Assembly (NCBI RefSeq): GCF_900111295.1
Contig: NZ_FOGT01000014.1
Span: forward strand, 55,955-119,954
Source of the DNA: Salipaludibacillus aurantiacus
GTDB lineage: Bacteria > Bacillota > Bacilli > Bacillales > Salisediminibacteriaceae
Reading direction: 5' to 3'
DNA: 64,000 nt
This document shows positions 36,156 to 44,968 of this stretch, in pieces. The notes beneath the pieces were generated by a model. That model was not told the DNA's origin and did no database searches. It was given only the letters and a program-made list of their open reading frames with translations. The translations under genes and the position numbers were made by a program. The stretch's first letter is position 1; each line of letters begins with the position of its first letter.

Positions 36156-39100
36156 TTAAGAAGCCTTTTCGTTTAACTCAGGCGTCGTCTTTTTCTTTTT
36201 TGAAAACAGTTTTCGTATCCCTCTTTTAAGATCCTCCACCATTAAATAGACGGATGGGATTAATCCTAACGTAATTAAGGTTGCGAATAACAATCCCCCG
36301 ATAATCACCGTTGCCAGAGGAGCCTGATAGCCGCTCGCTGTTCCTCCAGCCAAAGCGAGAGGCAGCATGCCGCCAACTGTCGTTAACGTGGTCATAAAGA
36401 TCGGGCGAATCCTGTTTTTACCCGCTTCGACGACCGCCTCATTCACAGTCAAGCCGGTTAACCGCAATTGCTTAATCCGGTCGATTAACAGAATAGCGTT
36501 ATTTAACACAATCCCAATCAGCAGCAATATCCCGAGAGCAGACAGCACGCTGAGTTCCCGCTGGGTGATGAGCAAAGCTAACACAGACCCTGCAGCTGTC
36601 ATTGGAATAACTGACATAATAATCAATGGATGGACGAGGCTGTTAAACTGAACCGCCATTACCATGTAAACGAGTAGAAGGGAGAGACTTAGGACGATAA
36701 GTAAATCCATGATCATTTCCTGCTGAGCTTCCATATCTCCGGCTACGGCTACCGAATAGCCTGACGGGGTCTGAAACTCATCAACGATGGACTGGACATC
36801 CCGAGTGACAGCTCCTAAATCACGGCCTTCAATTTCTGCTGCGACAGTGACATACCTGTCTCCATTGTCCCTTTGTATTTGCAAAGGCGATAACACTGTT
36901 TCTAGCTCCATATAATCACTGAGCGGTTTGACGCCAGTCGTGCTGGTGATCTCAAATGCTTCTAACGCTTCTTCACTTTCAATTACTGAGTTTGAAGCTG
37001 CAAGGATGGGGACAGACATGCCGTCTTCCAGCACTTCACCTACAGGAATTTTTGAAAAAACGCCTTGAAGCTGCTGGTACAGGTCGGTTTTTGTAAGACT
37101 GTCCTCTTCTAAGGGCTCTTCCTTAAACTTAAACTGCCTTTCTTCAACTTGAGCATCAGCGGAAGTTTTCAAATTTACCAGCCCGTCTACCTGAGCCAGT
37201 TCTTCCTTAAGGTTTTCGCTTATTAAAGCCGTCTCCGTCAAGTCCTCTCCTTTAACATATAATTGAACCGGTTCGCCGTTACCGGGACCCATAAGCATTC
37301 CCACACTTTTAACCGGGTAATCGGGCTCGAGTTCCCTTAAAGCGTCATTAATTGCTTCATTGACTTCATGTTGATCCGCCGTAATTTTATCTCCTTTAGT
37401 CATATTGATTAACGCAAATAAGTAATCAACAGAGTCCATAAAAATAACAGATTCGACGTCAGGCACCCCGGTTAATTTAAACTGAGCTGCTTGAACAACT
37501 TCTTCTCTTTCAGATTGTGTCAAGCCGCTTTCAAGCTCCAGACCGACTTCGGCATAACGGTTTAACACATCCGGCATCAGTGTAAACGGCACTTTCGTCG
37601 TCAGTGCCATGGATGAGACGAACACGATAAAAAACAACATAATTAAACTGTACCGTCTGCGTTTTCTACCGCTGAGCCAGTGAATCATCCTGCCGTATCC
37701 CTCAGTGACAGGTTTGCGCTGGTTCAGTTTATGTCTGTCCTTTTCCCGCAGTTTTAAAAAGTTCTCCGCGAGAGCTGGAATCAGGGTGAAAGCAATCACA
37801 ACTGAACTGACAAGCGTGATAACCACGACGACACTTAAAACGAGAATAAAAACAGCAAAGTCTCCACCGAATAATCCTACCGGAAGAAAAACCACCAGTG
37901 TCGTAAGCATGGATGCTATGACCGCGGAAGTTACTTCCTTAAGTCCTTGCATCACCGCCTCTGTGCCTTCATAACCTTGTTCCTTTTTCCTGTAAATGGA
38001 CTCAAGAATAACGATGGAGGCGTCGACCATCATCCCAATTCCAAGGCCGAGGCCAATTAGCGTCAGCATATTGATACTGTAGCCTGCCGTCCACATAACT
38101 GTAAATGTGAGCAGAATAGAGACAGGAATGGTAATTCCTACGATTAGCGTCGCCCGGAAGTTTTTTAAAAATAACAGGAGTATGATTAATGCAAGAAGCC
38201 CGCCGATAAGAATATTAAGAGTCACACCGTCAATAGAGGAAGAGACGTAATCTGCCTGAGCGACAACCTCTGTAAATGACAGGCCGGCATCAGCCCCGGA
38301 GTCTTTAATGGCCGTCACTTCAGCTCTTACCGCTTCAGCCAGTTCGATCTGAGTAAAGCCGTTTGTTCTTCCAATCTCAACGAAAATAAAATCACGGCTC
38401 CCATCTTTCCACGCCATCGATGATTGCTGGGCCTGCTCGAGTTTAACCTCTGCAATCTCGTCAACAGTCACAGGGCCGTTAACAGTCTGGAGAGGAACCG
38501 CTTCGATGTCTTCCTTAGATGCCACAGCTGAATTCCATCTCAATGACGGCTCGTTTTCTTCTTCCTTCAGCTCACCAATAGAGACATTCATGTCAGCCTG
38601 CTGCAGCATACCGGCAGCCTGGTTTATATCAAGGCCGTGCTCGATCAGCTTTTCCCTGTCAAACTCAACCACGTATTCAGACTGCTGTAACCCGTTTAAC
38701 CGGACGTCACGCACTTCATCGAGCTTTTCGAGTCTTTCTTCGACATCCCGTCCAAATGCGGTAAGTTTGTCGAGATTACCACCTGAAATTTCCATATAGA
38801 ATTCATAATTCTGATCAGTACTCATTGGGAAGACGTCGGTATATTCTACTGCAGACAACTCGTTTTCGATTCGGCTGAGATCTGTCTCCAGATCTCTTAT
38901 CACTTGATCCATTTTCCCTTCTTCGATTTCTAAAAATAACGAGCTGCTTCCAGTTGTGGAGGATGACTGATAAGATTCAACACCATCCGTATTAGAGAGC
39001 GCCTGTTCCACAGGCACAGTAATCTGTGACTCTACGTCTGTTACCGGCAAATCACCCGCCTGAATCGTAACCATAGCCATGTTAAAGTCGACTGAAGGCA

Positions 39101-39209
39101 TCAGCTCTTTATCCAGTTTGTTAATGGCCAGCCCACCTGTAACAAGAATAAGTACGACCTTCAATCCTATGAAAATCTTTCGTTCCAACAACTTCCTCAC
39201 TATCATCAT
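36156..39209 (-). CDS. swrC: RND-family exporter (AcrB/SwrC type)
   Basis: Proton-driven multidrug or surfactant exporter of the hydrophobe/amphiphile efflux family, about 1017 aa. Twelve membrane segments are arranged 1+5+1+5 around two large extracytoplasmic domains. The proton-relay motif is LIGLGLGIGMMVDASIVILE in TM4, with the family repeat ALGILLLIGIVLNNAILLID in TM10. Gram-positive homologues such as Bacillus SwrC (surfactin resistance) act without an outer-membrane partner, and no periplasmic adaptor gene is adjacent here. The TTG at 39227 contains the ribosome site, so the ATG at 39209 is preferred. The gene is followed (upstream on the map) by a large tandem repeat. Confidence 0.85.
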   Translation of the reverse strand: MMIVRKLLERKIFIGLKVVLILVTGGLAINKLDKELMPSVDFNMAMVTIQAGDLPVTDVESQITVPVEQALSNTDGVESYQSSSTTGSSSLFLEIEEGKMDQVIRDLETDLSRIENELSAVEYTDVFPMSTDQNYEFYMEISGGNLDKLTAFGRDVEERLEKLDEVRDVRLNGLQQSEYVVEFDREKLIEHGLDINQAAGMLQQADMNVSIGELKEEENEPSLRWNSAVASKEDIEAVPLQTVNGPVTVDEIAEVKLEQAQQSSMAWKDGSRDFIFVEIGRTNGFTQIELAEAVRAEVTAIKDSGADAGLSFTEVVAQADYVSSSIDGVTLNILIGGLLALIILLLFLKNFRATLIVGITIPVSILLTFTVMWTAGYSINMLTLIGLGLGIGMMVDASIVILESIYRKKEQGYEGTEAVMQGLKEVTSAVIASMLTTLVVFLPVGLFGGDFAVFILVLSVVVVITLVSSVVIAFTLIPALAENFLKLREKDRHKLNQRKPVTEGYGRMIHWLSGRKRRRYSLIMLFFIVFVSSMALTTKVPFTLMPDVLNRYAEVGLELESGLTQSEREEVVQAAQFKLTGVPDVESVIFMDSVDYLFALINMTKGDKITADQHEVNEAINDALRELEPDYPVKSVGMLMGPGNGEPVQLYVKGEDLTETALISENLKEELAQVDGLVNLKTSADAQVEERQFKFKEEPLEEDSLTKTDLYQQLQGVFSKIPVGEVLEDGMSVPILAASNSVIESEEALEAFEITSTTGVKPLSDYMELETVLSPLQIQRDNGDRYVTVAAEIEGRDLGAVTRDVQSIVDEFQTPSGYSVAVAGDMEAQQEMIMDLLIVLSLSLLLVYMVMAVQFNSLVHPLIIMSVIPMTAAGSVLALLITQRELSVLSALGILLLIGIVLNNAILLIDRIKQLRLTGLTVNEAVVEAGKNRIRPIFMTTLTTVGGMLPLALAGGTASGYQAPLATVIIGGLLFATLITLGLIPSVYLMVEDLKRGIRKLFSKKKKTTPELNEKAS

Positions 39210-39379
39210 CCCGCATCCCTCTTTCAACCTTATTAGATAACCAACTCATTTAAGCTAATTTAAGTATATGGCCAGCCGCCTGGCAGCACTACAGACCGCG
39301 GGCTACTTTTAAACTAAGACCTGAGGCGTAGTTCTATTAAGCCTGAAAAAGGTAATTTAATGGTTTTAAATTAAGGAAA

Positions 39380-40067
39380 GGTTCGCTCAGAAGGCAGCAT
39401 GGCAGGTGAGTGGCTCATAAAACGTGGATATGAGCCACTGAGACTGTGAAGAAGGATGCGAGAGGATGATATATTGAAAAAAAGGTCCGCTCAGAAGGCA
39501 GCATGGCAGGTGAGTGGCTCATAAAACGTGGATATGAGCCACTGAGACTGTGAAGAAGGATGCGAGAGGATGATATATTGAAAAAAAGGTCCGTTCAGAA
39601 GGTAGTCCGCAAGTGAGAGGCTGATAAAACGTGGATATGAGCCACTCAGACTGTGAAGAAGCATGCGAGCGGATGATATATTGAAAAAAAGATCCGCTCA
39701 GAAGGCAGCCCGGTAAGTGAGCGGCTCATAAAACGTGGATATGAGCCACTCGGACTGTGAAGAAGCAAGCGAGCGGATGATATATTGAAAAAAAGGTCCT
39801 CTCAGAAAGCAAGCCGCCGAGTGAGCGGCTCATAAAACGTGGATATGAGTCACTGAGGCTGTGAAGAAGCAAGCGAGCGGGTGATATATTGAAGAAAAGG
39901 TTCGCTCAGAAGGCGGCAAGGCAAGTGAGCGGCTCATAAAACGTGGATATGAGCCACTCAGATCGGGGAGAAGCATGCGAGAGGATGATATATTGAAAAT
40001 AAGGTCCGCTCAGAAGGCAGCATGGCAGGTGAGCGGCTCATAAAACGCGGATATGACCTAGTCAGAC
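39380..40067. repeat. Tandem array of a 104-bp hairpin-forming repeat, about 6.6 copies
   Basis: Unit starts occur at 39380, 39484, 39588, 39691, 39795, 39899 and 40003, that is steps of 104, 104, 103, 104, 104 and 104 bp; the last copy stops at about 40067. Copies 1 and 2 are nearly identical, and others differ by 10-20%. Every unit has GGCTCATAAAACGTGGATATGAG, forming a hairpin (in copies 1-2 arms AGTGGCTCATA and TATGAGCCACT). A second inverted pair, GAGCGGA...TCCGCTC, spans the join to the next unit. Not coding: 104 is not a multiple of 3 and stops occur in every frame. It lies between the RND exporter start and a small membrane gene. Confidence 0.9.
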
Positions 40068-40262
40068 TATACTGATTCAATTTAGGAGATAAAAGAATAT
40101 AAGCAAATATTTAAAGCACTAAACAAGACCATTTTTTAATAGTCCTTTTTGGTAAAATATGTTAATATAAAAAGTGTTAAATTACGTGGTTGTAGGTGGT
40201 AAGAAGACCGTATATATATTAGTAGGCCAGCTATTATATTTTGTGAAAAAAGGCGGGGGAAA

Positions 40263-40526
40263 ATGAACAATAATAACAAATTTTATAATATTACCGGAAT
40301 GATCGTCTCACTAATCGGTGTCATTTTAATGTTCTCCAGTGTTTATTACGGAATATGGGTGGCGGATGCGGTTATATTAAATTCCTACAACCCTATAGAT
40401 ACTTCAATATATGAGCTGGCTGTAAGTAAGTATATTAATGCCTTTCACAGTCTGGGCTTAGTAATACTTTTATCCGGACTAATCATGATACTTACAGCTA
40501 ATTTCAAAAAATTATTTCATTCATAA
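40263..40526 (+). CDS. Small two-helix membrane protein
   Basis: An 87-aa protein with GGCGGGGG ribosome site. Hydrophobic segments lie at about 10-33 and 62-80, with a loop containing NSYNPIDTSIYELAVSKYIN between them. No family recognised. It sits alone after the tandem repeat array and is followed by a terminator. Confidence 0.6.
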   Translation: MNNNNKFYNITGMIVSLIGVILMFSSVYYGIWVADAVILNSYNPIDTSIYELAVSKYINAFHSLGLVILLSGLIMILTANFKKLFHS

Positions 40527-40951
40527 AACCTATAAATATAACCTATGAAAAGACCCGCTCAGGCAGTGCTTGTGCGGGTTTTGAATGTAACAAGTCTCAT
40601 TAACTGTTAACAAATAAAAATCCCCATAAACGAAACTTATTTATCCTTTTCTTTCTATTTTTCATCACCATAACTTTTTTACTATCCTATGTAAAGCTAT
40701 TATTTTATATTAAAAATTGCGCTATTTTTTAACCATAAAAATGATCAATTTAGCATGCAAATTCCCCCCCCAACCCCCTACACCAGTAACATAAAATTAC
40801 TTCTCCATTGGTAAAATAAAAAAGTGAAGCGCCCATTTCCAATAAACATGAAGCGTATGTGTTGAAATACTATAAAAAATAAAGTAACTTTATATTTATA
40901 AGACACTATAGCTCGCTGCGTCCAGCAGTAAGCCAAATTGGAGGTTTTCTT
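40527..40951. other. Intergenic region before the ring-cleaving dioxygenase
   Basis: Contains the terminator at 40553-40583 and a C-rich stretch near 40766. No gene recognised; the promoter for the dioxygenase is presumably in the last 100 bp. Confidence 0.5.
40553..40583 (+). terminator. Terminator
   Basis: Arms ACCCGC and GCGGGT with a 15-nt loop, then TTT. Confidence 0.6.
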
Positions 40952-41950
40952 ATGAATGAATTAAAAGGGCTTCACCATGTGACCGCTATTACAAGCAGTG
41001 CTGAGAAGAATTATGAATTTTTCACGTATGTGTTAGGCATGCGTTTAGTGAAAAAAACAGTGAACCAGGATGATATTCAGACATACCATTTATTTTTTGC
41101 AGATGATGAAGGCAGTCCGGGGACAGATATGACGTTCTTCGACTTTCCGGGAATTCCAAAAGGGCGTCACGGAACAAACGAAATATTTAAAACATCTTTC
41201 CGCGTTCCGAATGACGCTGCGCTGGACTACTGGGTGAAACGGTTTGACCGACTTGATGTTAAGCATACAGGCATTAAAGAGCAGTTTGGGAAAAAGACGT
41301 TATCATTTGTGGACTTTGACGATCAGCAGTACCAGCTAATATCTGATGAAATAAACGACGGTGTGTCCAGCGGGGTTCCGTGGCAGAAGGGACCGGTACC
41401 TGTGGAATTCGCCATTACAGGGTTGGGCCCGTTATTTGTTCGCGTGTCTGATATGAAGTATTTTAAAGAGATGATGGAAAAAGTATTAAAGTTTAAGGAA
41501 ATCTCCCACGATGGCTCCACTCATTTATTTGAAGTCGGTGAAGGAGGCAACGGTGCCCAGGTCATCGTTGAACATAACACAGAACTTCCTCCGGCACGCC
41601 AAGGGTTCGGGACTGTTCATCATGCGGCATTCCGGATTGACGATAAGAAAACGCTGCACGAGTGGGACGACCATTTGCGACAATTCGGCTTCCAGACTTC
41701 CGGCTATGTAGACCGGTTCTTCTTTAAATCGCTGTATGCCCGGGTCGCTCCGCAGATTTTATTCGAATTTGCCACTGACGGTCCTGGTTTCATGGGCGAC
41801 GAGCCTTATGAAACGCTCGGTGAGAAGTTATCTCTGCCGCCTTTCCTTGAATCAAAACGGGAGCAGATCGAACAATCGGTCAGGCCGATTGATACCGTGA
41901 GAAGCACGAAGCAAATAGAAAAGGAATATGAAGGGGAGTCACGACCTTAG
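40952..41950 (+). CDS. Ring-cleaving dioxygenase, VOC superfamily (MhqO/MhqA-like)
   Basis: Extradiol-type dioxygenase of 332 aa built from two vicinal-oxygen-chelate modules (about 1-140 and 150-300). The metal-ligand histidines are in LKGLHHVTAIT (first strand) and GTVHHAAFRID (second module), with a C-terminal Glu in PQILFEFATDGPGF. This matches the Bacillus hydroquinone/quinone-responsive MhqA/MhqO proteins that cleave quinol rings. GGAGG lies before the ATG. Monocistronic; no MarR-type repressor is adjacent. Likely role is detoxification of quinones or catechols. Confidence 0.85.
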   Translation: MNELKGLHHVTAITSSAEKNYEFFTYVLGMRLVKKTVNQDDIQTYHLFFADDEGSPGTDMTFFDFPGIPKGRHGTNEIFKTSFRVPNDAALDYWVKRFDRLDVKHTGIKEQFGKKTLSFVDFDDQQYQLISDEINDGVSSGVPWQKGPVPVEFAITGLGPLFVRVSDMKYFKEMMEKVLKFKEISHDGSTHLFEVGEGGNGAQVIVEHNTELPPARQGFGTVHHAAFRIDDKKTLHEWDDHLRQFGFQTSGYVDRFFFKSLYARVAPQILFEFATDGPGFMGDEPYETLGEKLSLPPFLESKREQIEQSVRPIDTVRSTKQIEKEYEGESRP

Positions 41951-42166
41951 AAAGTCCTCAGGGATTATAGCAAAAGACAAACCTTTTATTTTTAGAAAGT
42001 GCTGAACGGGGAGACCGATTCTTTGATCTGTCTGAGCTGCTCTCATATAACTACCGGCGGACGCTCTATTATATTAAATGACTTTCTTCTAAGTAAGCCC
42101 ATGTGTGAACTCTGTCTTAAACGGGTATAAAAAACCAATAATTACTAGTTAAGGAGTGTTCCGCAA

Positions 42167-42523
42167 ATGCTTATAAAAGAAACAGCTCATATAGATCATG
42201 TGTTAGAAATAGTAGTAGATGAAAAAGTGACTAAAGATAAAGTGAAGGAAGTTGAAAGCAAATTTTTACATCTTAAAGATAAAAACGATAAAGTGAACCT
42301 GCTGGTAGATATAAAAGACATTAAAGGCTACAGCATGAGAGGGCTGGCGATGGACCTTAGAGCTATGGCCAAGTATACGAAGGATGTAGACAAGATTGCC
42401 TTGTTTACGAACGAAAAATGGGTCGCACAGATAAGAAGACTCAGCAGATTTGTGCCGAGTCTTGATATTAAACAGTTTGAACATGGGGAAAGGGAAGAAG
42501 CGCTGAACTGGCTGGAGAGGTGA
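42167..42523 (+). CDS. SpoIIAA-like (STAS/SEC14 superfamily) protein
   Basis: A 118-aa protein of the SpoIIAA-like group. It has LEIVVDEKVTKDKVKEVESK, a central LLVDIKDIKGYS, where classical STAS anti-sigma antagonists carry a phosphorylatable Ser, and EKWVAQIRRLSRFVPSLDI. The fold resembles lipid-binding SEC14 proteins. Function unknown. GGAG before ATG; terminator follows. Confidence 0.75.
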   Translation: MLIKETAHIDHVLEIVVDEKVTKDKVKEVESKFLHLKDKNDKVNLLVDIKDIKGYSMRGLAMDLRAMAKYTKDVDKIALFTNEKWVAQIRRLSRFVPSLDIKQFEHGEREEALNWLER

Positions 42524-42603
42524 AGATGAAGGTTGACTGAAGATTTTTCCGGCAGGCATAATAACCCTTGAGATAAATTGATAACTTTAATAAAAAGCAA
42601 ATC

Positions 42604-42633
42604 GCCTCCTGGATAATTAGGGGGCGTTTTTTT
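42604..42633 (+). terminator. Terminator
   Basis: Arms CGCCTCC and GGGGGCG with one mismatch, then seven T or more. Confidence 0.7.
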
Positions 42634-42654
42634 GTATGTGAGTCTCATTGAAGG

Positions 42655-42745
42655 AGACGGAAACGCGAAAGTGGAAAAAACTGAGCCCCTTTCAGGCTTC
42701 TAGTTTAAACCCGGCGCAAAGCCGTGACCGTAATGCGTCTGTCGT
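42655..42745 (+). other. Possible structured RNA upstream of the sodium channel gene
   Basis: Complementary segments AGACG near 42655 and CGTCT near 42738 could enclose two hairpins: GAGCC/GGCTT, and CGGC-gcaaa-GCCG at about 42713. The GCAAAGCC string recalls cyclic-di-GMP riboswitches, but the rest of that consensus is absent. It lies upstream of the channel gene's own promoter. Not assigned to any family. Confidence 0.25.
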
Positions 42746-42832
42746 ATTTATTTTCAGGTGCTTACAGGGTTAAATCCTCTCTCAAAAAATGTCCTTCCTA
42801 GAATTTATTAAACTATTTTACGTTTAAATTTA

Positions 42833-42860
42833 TTTAACTCTGCAGTGAAAATGATATAAT
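42833..42860 (+). promoter_or_regulatory. Promoter of the sodium channel gene
   Basis: TTTAAC (42833-42838), 16-bp spacer, perfect TATAAT (42855-42860). Confidence 0.55.
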
Positions 42861-42902
42861 AGAAAAGTTGAAGACCAACAATGGAAGGGATATGCGGGAC
42901 AT

Positions 42903-43712
42903 ATGGAACAAAGAAAAAACACTAATAGCCCTTTTAGGGAGAAAATAAGACAACTCGTCGAGCATAAGCTTTTTCAGCCGCTCATCATTGCGATTATTCT
43001 CTTAAATGGTGTCGTGGTCGTAGCGGAGTCATATTTACCGGGAAATGATATATTACTAGTTTTGGATACGATTATCGTCTGGATTTTTGTCGTTGAACTG
43101 GGGTTGAAAATCATTGGTCTGGGGGCCAGAGGGTACTTCTCGGAAAAATGGAACATTTTTGATTTCACGATTGTTGCTCTCAGTTTAATCTTTTACAATG
43201 CGCCGTTAGTGAGCGTGCTGAGGCTGATCAGGGTGCTGCGTCTCATACGTATGATTCCGGCGATTCCTGCTTTGCGGAAAATTATCGATTCACTTATGAG
43301 ATCTTTACCGGCTTTGACAGGAATTTTAGGATTATCGACCTTAATCTTTTCAATTTATGCGATTATAGGGACCACTTTCTTCAGAGATGTCTTGCCTTAT
43401 GAATTCTTCGGCAGCTTCCACACCTCGCTTTTTACACTTATGCAGGTCGTTACGTTTGAGTCCTGGGCGAGCCAGGTGGCCAGGCCGGTCATTGCAGAAA
43501 TACCTTGGGCATGGGTATATTTTGTATCCTTTATCGTCATCGGAGCGCTGGTTATCCTTAACCTCGTCGTTGCCGTCATTTTGGATTACCTGGGTCATGA
43601 CGATGAAATTGCCCACCAGGAACAGATGGAACGGCTGTACAAGGAAAACGAAGAGCTAAGAAAAGACGTTCAGGAAATTAAACAAATTTTGTTACAAGAG
43701 CGTGTGAAGTGA
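42903..43712 (+). CDS. Bacterial voltage-gated sodium channel (NaChBac/NavBp-like)
   Basis: A 269-aa single-domain, six-helix channel that assembles as a tetramer in the plasma membrane. The S4 voltage sensor reads VLRLIRVLRLIRMIPAIPALR (residues 105-125) with arginines at three-residue steps. The selectivity filter is TFESWAS at 184-190, where NaChBac has TLESWAS, so sodium selectivity is expected. S6 ends near residue 230, and a C-terminal coiled coil (about 236-268) aids tetramer assembly. In alkaliphilic Bacillus this channel supports sodium re-entry for pH homeostasis and motility. It has its own TATAAT promoter. Confidence 0.9.
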   Translation: MEQRKNTNSPFREKIRQLVEHKLFQPLIIAIILLNGVVVVAESYLPGNDILLVLDTIIVWIFVVELGLKIIGLGARGYFSEKWNIFDFTIVALSLIFYNAPLVSVLRLIRVLRLIRMIPAIPALRKIIDSLMRSLPALTGILGLSTLIFSIYAIIGTTFFRDVLPYEFFGSFHTSLFTLMQVVTFESWASQVARPVIAEIPWAWVYFVSFIVIGALVILNLVVAVILDYLGHDDEIAHQEQMERLYKENEELRKDVQEIKQILLQERVK

Positions 43713-44150
43713 GTAGTTAATGAAGAAATATTTTAAATTGATGACCGGGAGAGCCGCCAGGCGGCTTGGCAGCCCCGGTTGGGAAGAGGAAGGACAAAGT
43801 ATAAAAGCTTTGTCTTTTTTTGTGTCTTGGACTCACAATCAATAGTGATTAAACAGTAGCAGAGTTATAAATATAAAAACTGCTTACGGTTGCTTCGCAG
43901 CCTGTTAAAGAAAGGTGAAAGAAGAAGTCTTGATAAGTTATCTTTAACCTCAGCTTAAAGCGCGGTAGTTAAATTTATTTTGTAAAATTCGAAATTTTTA
44001 ATAAAATACATTCACCCTACCATGCTATAATTAAGGAGCGAATTACAGACCTGCTGTCAATTGGTTAAGGTAGCATTTGGATACTAGTGACGATGGGAAG
44101 GCAGGAGCATTGGATTTGATAGTTACTTAATTAAGGGAGTGGCTAAACCT
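43713..44150. other. Intergenic region with two hairpins
   Basis: Contains a GC-rich inverted repeat ACCGGG/CCCGGT at 43744-43779 with an inner GCCGCC/GGCGGC hairpin, then the terminator at 43794-43821. About 300 bp of AT-rich sequence with no recognisable gene follow. Confidence 0.5.
43794..43821 (+). terminator. Terminator of the channel gene
   Basis: Arms ACAAAG and CTTTGT, 8-nt loop, then a long T run. Confidence 0.65.
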
Positions 44151-44531
44151 ATGATTAGTAAAGTTGGTCAAATTATGCTGTATGTGAATAACCAGGATGA
44201 GGCATTGGATTTTTGGACAGACAAAGCAGGATTTAGTGTGATTGCTGAAGACAATAACGGCCAAGGCATGAGATGGATTGAAATTGCTCCAACAAAGGAC
44301 GCCGAAACACGTATTATTTTGCATAAGAAGGAGTTAGTTGCAAAAATGTCACCTGACTTAAATCTTGATACCCCTTCTTTAATGTTTTTTTCTGAAAACC
44401 TCGACGAGTTACGCAGCGACTTTTTGAATAAAAATATTAAAGTCGGAGAGATGGTAAACATGCCTTCAGGCAGAGTTTTTAACTTTTCTGATAATGAAGA
44501 CAATTATTTTGCTGTCATGGAGAAAAAATAA
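44151..44531 (+). CDS. VOC family protein (glyoxalase/bleomycin-resistance-like)
   Basis: A 126-aa vicinal-oxygen-chelate protein: VGQIMLYVNNQDEALDFWTD at the start, then RWIEIAPTKDAETRIILHK and NFSDNEDNYFAVMEKK at the end. The first-strand metal ligand is Gln rather than His. GTG at 44139 overlaps the ribosome site AAGGGAG, so ATG 44151 is used. Function not determinable; relatives act on small electrophiles or carry resistance. Confidence 0.8.
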   Translation: MISKVGQIMLYVNNQDEALDFWTDKAGFSVIAEDNNGQGMRWIEIAPTKDAETRIILHKKELVAKMSPDLNLDTPSLMFFSENLDELRSDFLNKNIKVGEMVNMPSGRVFNFSDNEDNYFAVMEKK

Positions 44532-44839
44532 CCTTCTGAATGGCGAGCCACCATGTGATTAAGAGAGCTGGTTTTCTTAAAATAATTTAGATGACGTCTT
44601 ACACAATTAACACCTGCAACTGTTTCAGCAGAATTTCGCAGGTGTTTTTTTATCGTTCCTTGGCTGTCATTCCAAAACTCTTATATTTATCTCCTGATGG
44701 ATTATGATAACCGGTACGACAGGACATAAGGGAAAAGAGCAGTAAATGGCAATAATTAATCATTTTAAAATAGTAGAGTGCAGTTCGAAGAATATCCCTA
44801 TATAGAAATGTGAATTATTTAAAAACTATTAATATACCA
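44532..44839. other. Intergenic region before the sophorose operon promoter
   Basis: Terminator of the preceding gene at 44610-44651, then AT-rich DNA with no recognised gene. Confidence 0.5.
44610..44651 (+). terminator. Terminator of the VOC gene
   Basis: Arms ACACCTGC and GCAGGTGT with a 20-nt loop, followed by seven T. Confidence 0.75.
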
Positions 44840-44869
44840 TTGACTTTTGAAAGCGGATTCAATTATCAT
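44840..44869 (+). promoter_or_regulatory. SigA-type promoter of the beta-1,2-glucan operon
   Basis: TTGACT (44840-44845), 18-bp spacer, TATCAT (44864-44869). The predicted start near 44876 falls directly before the first operator. Confidence 0.6.
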
Positions 44870-44883
44870 AGTAGACAGAAATA

Positions 44884-44893
44884 GAAACGTTTC
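44884..44893. promoter_or_regulatory. LacI-type operator 1
   Basis: Perfect palindrome GAAACGTTTC, followed by A. Same core as the sucrose operators but with A-T flanks. A second copy is 56 bp downstream. Target of the LacI gene at 53768 by inference. Confidence 0.7.
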
Positions 44894-44939
44894 ACTCAAT
44901 GAATTTATAACATTAATTAAAAATTTTTAACATTAAATT

Positions 44940-44949
44940 GAAACGTTTC
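44940..44949. promoter_or_regulatory. LacI-type operator 2
   Basis: Second GAAACGTTTC, in context TTGAAACGTTTCAC, 20 nt before the start codon and overlapping the leader of the mRNA. Confidence 0.7.
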
Positions 44950-44968
44950 ACTTATGAGGAGGGTAACG

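Noticed and set aside
39380..40067. CRISPR array
   Set aside because: Regular spacing attracted attention, but the entire 104-bp unit is repeated with no unique spacers and there are no cas genes.
40766..40790. C-rich tract as a regulatory element
   Set aside because: Simple low-complexity sequence with no dyad or link to a start site.
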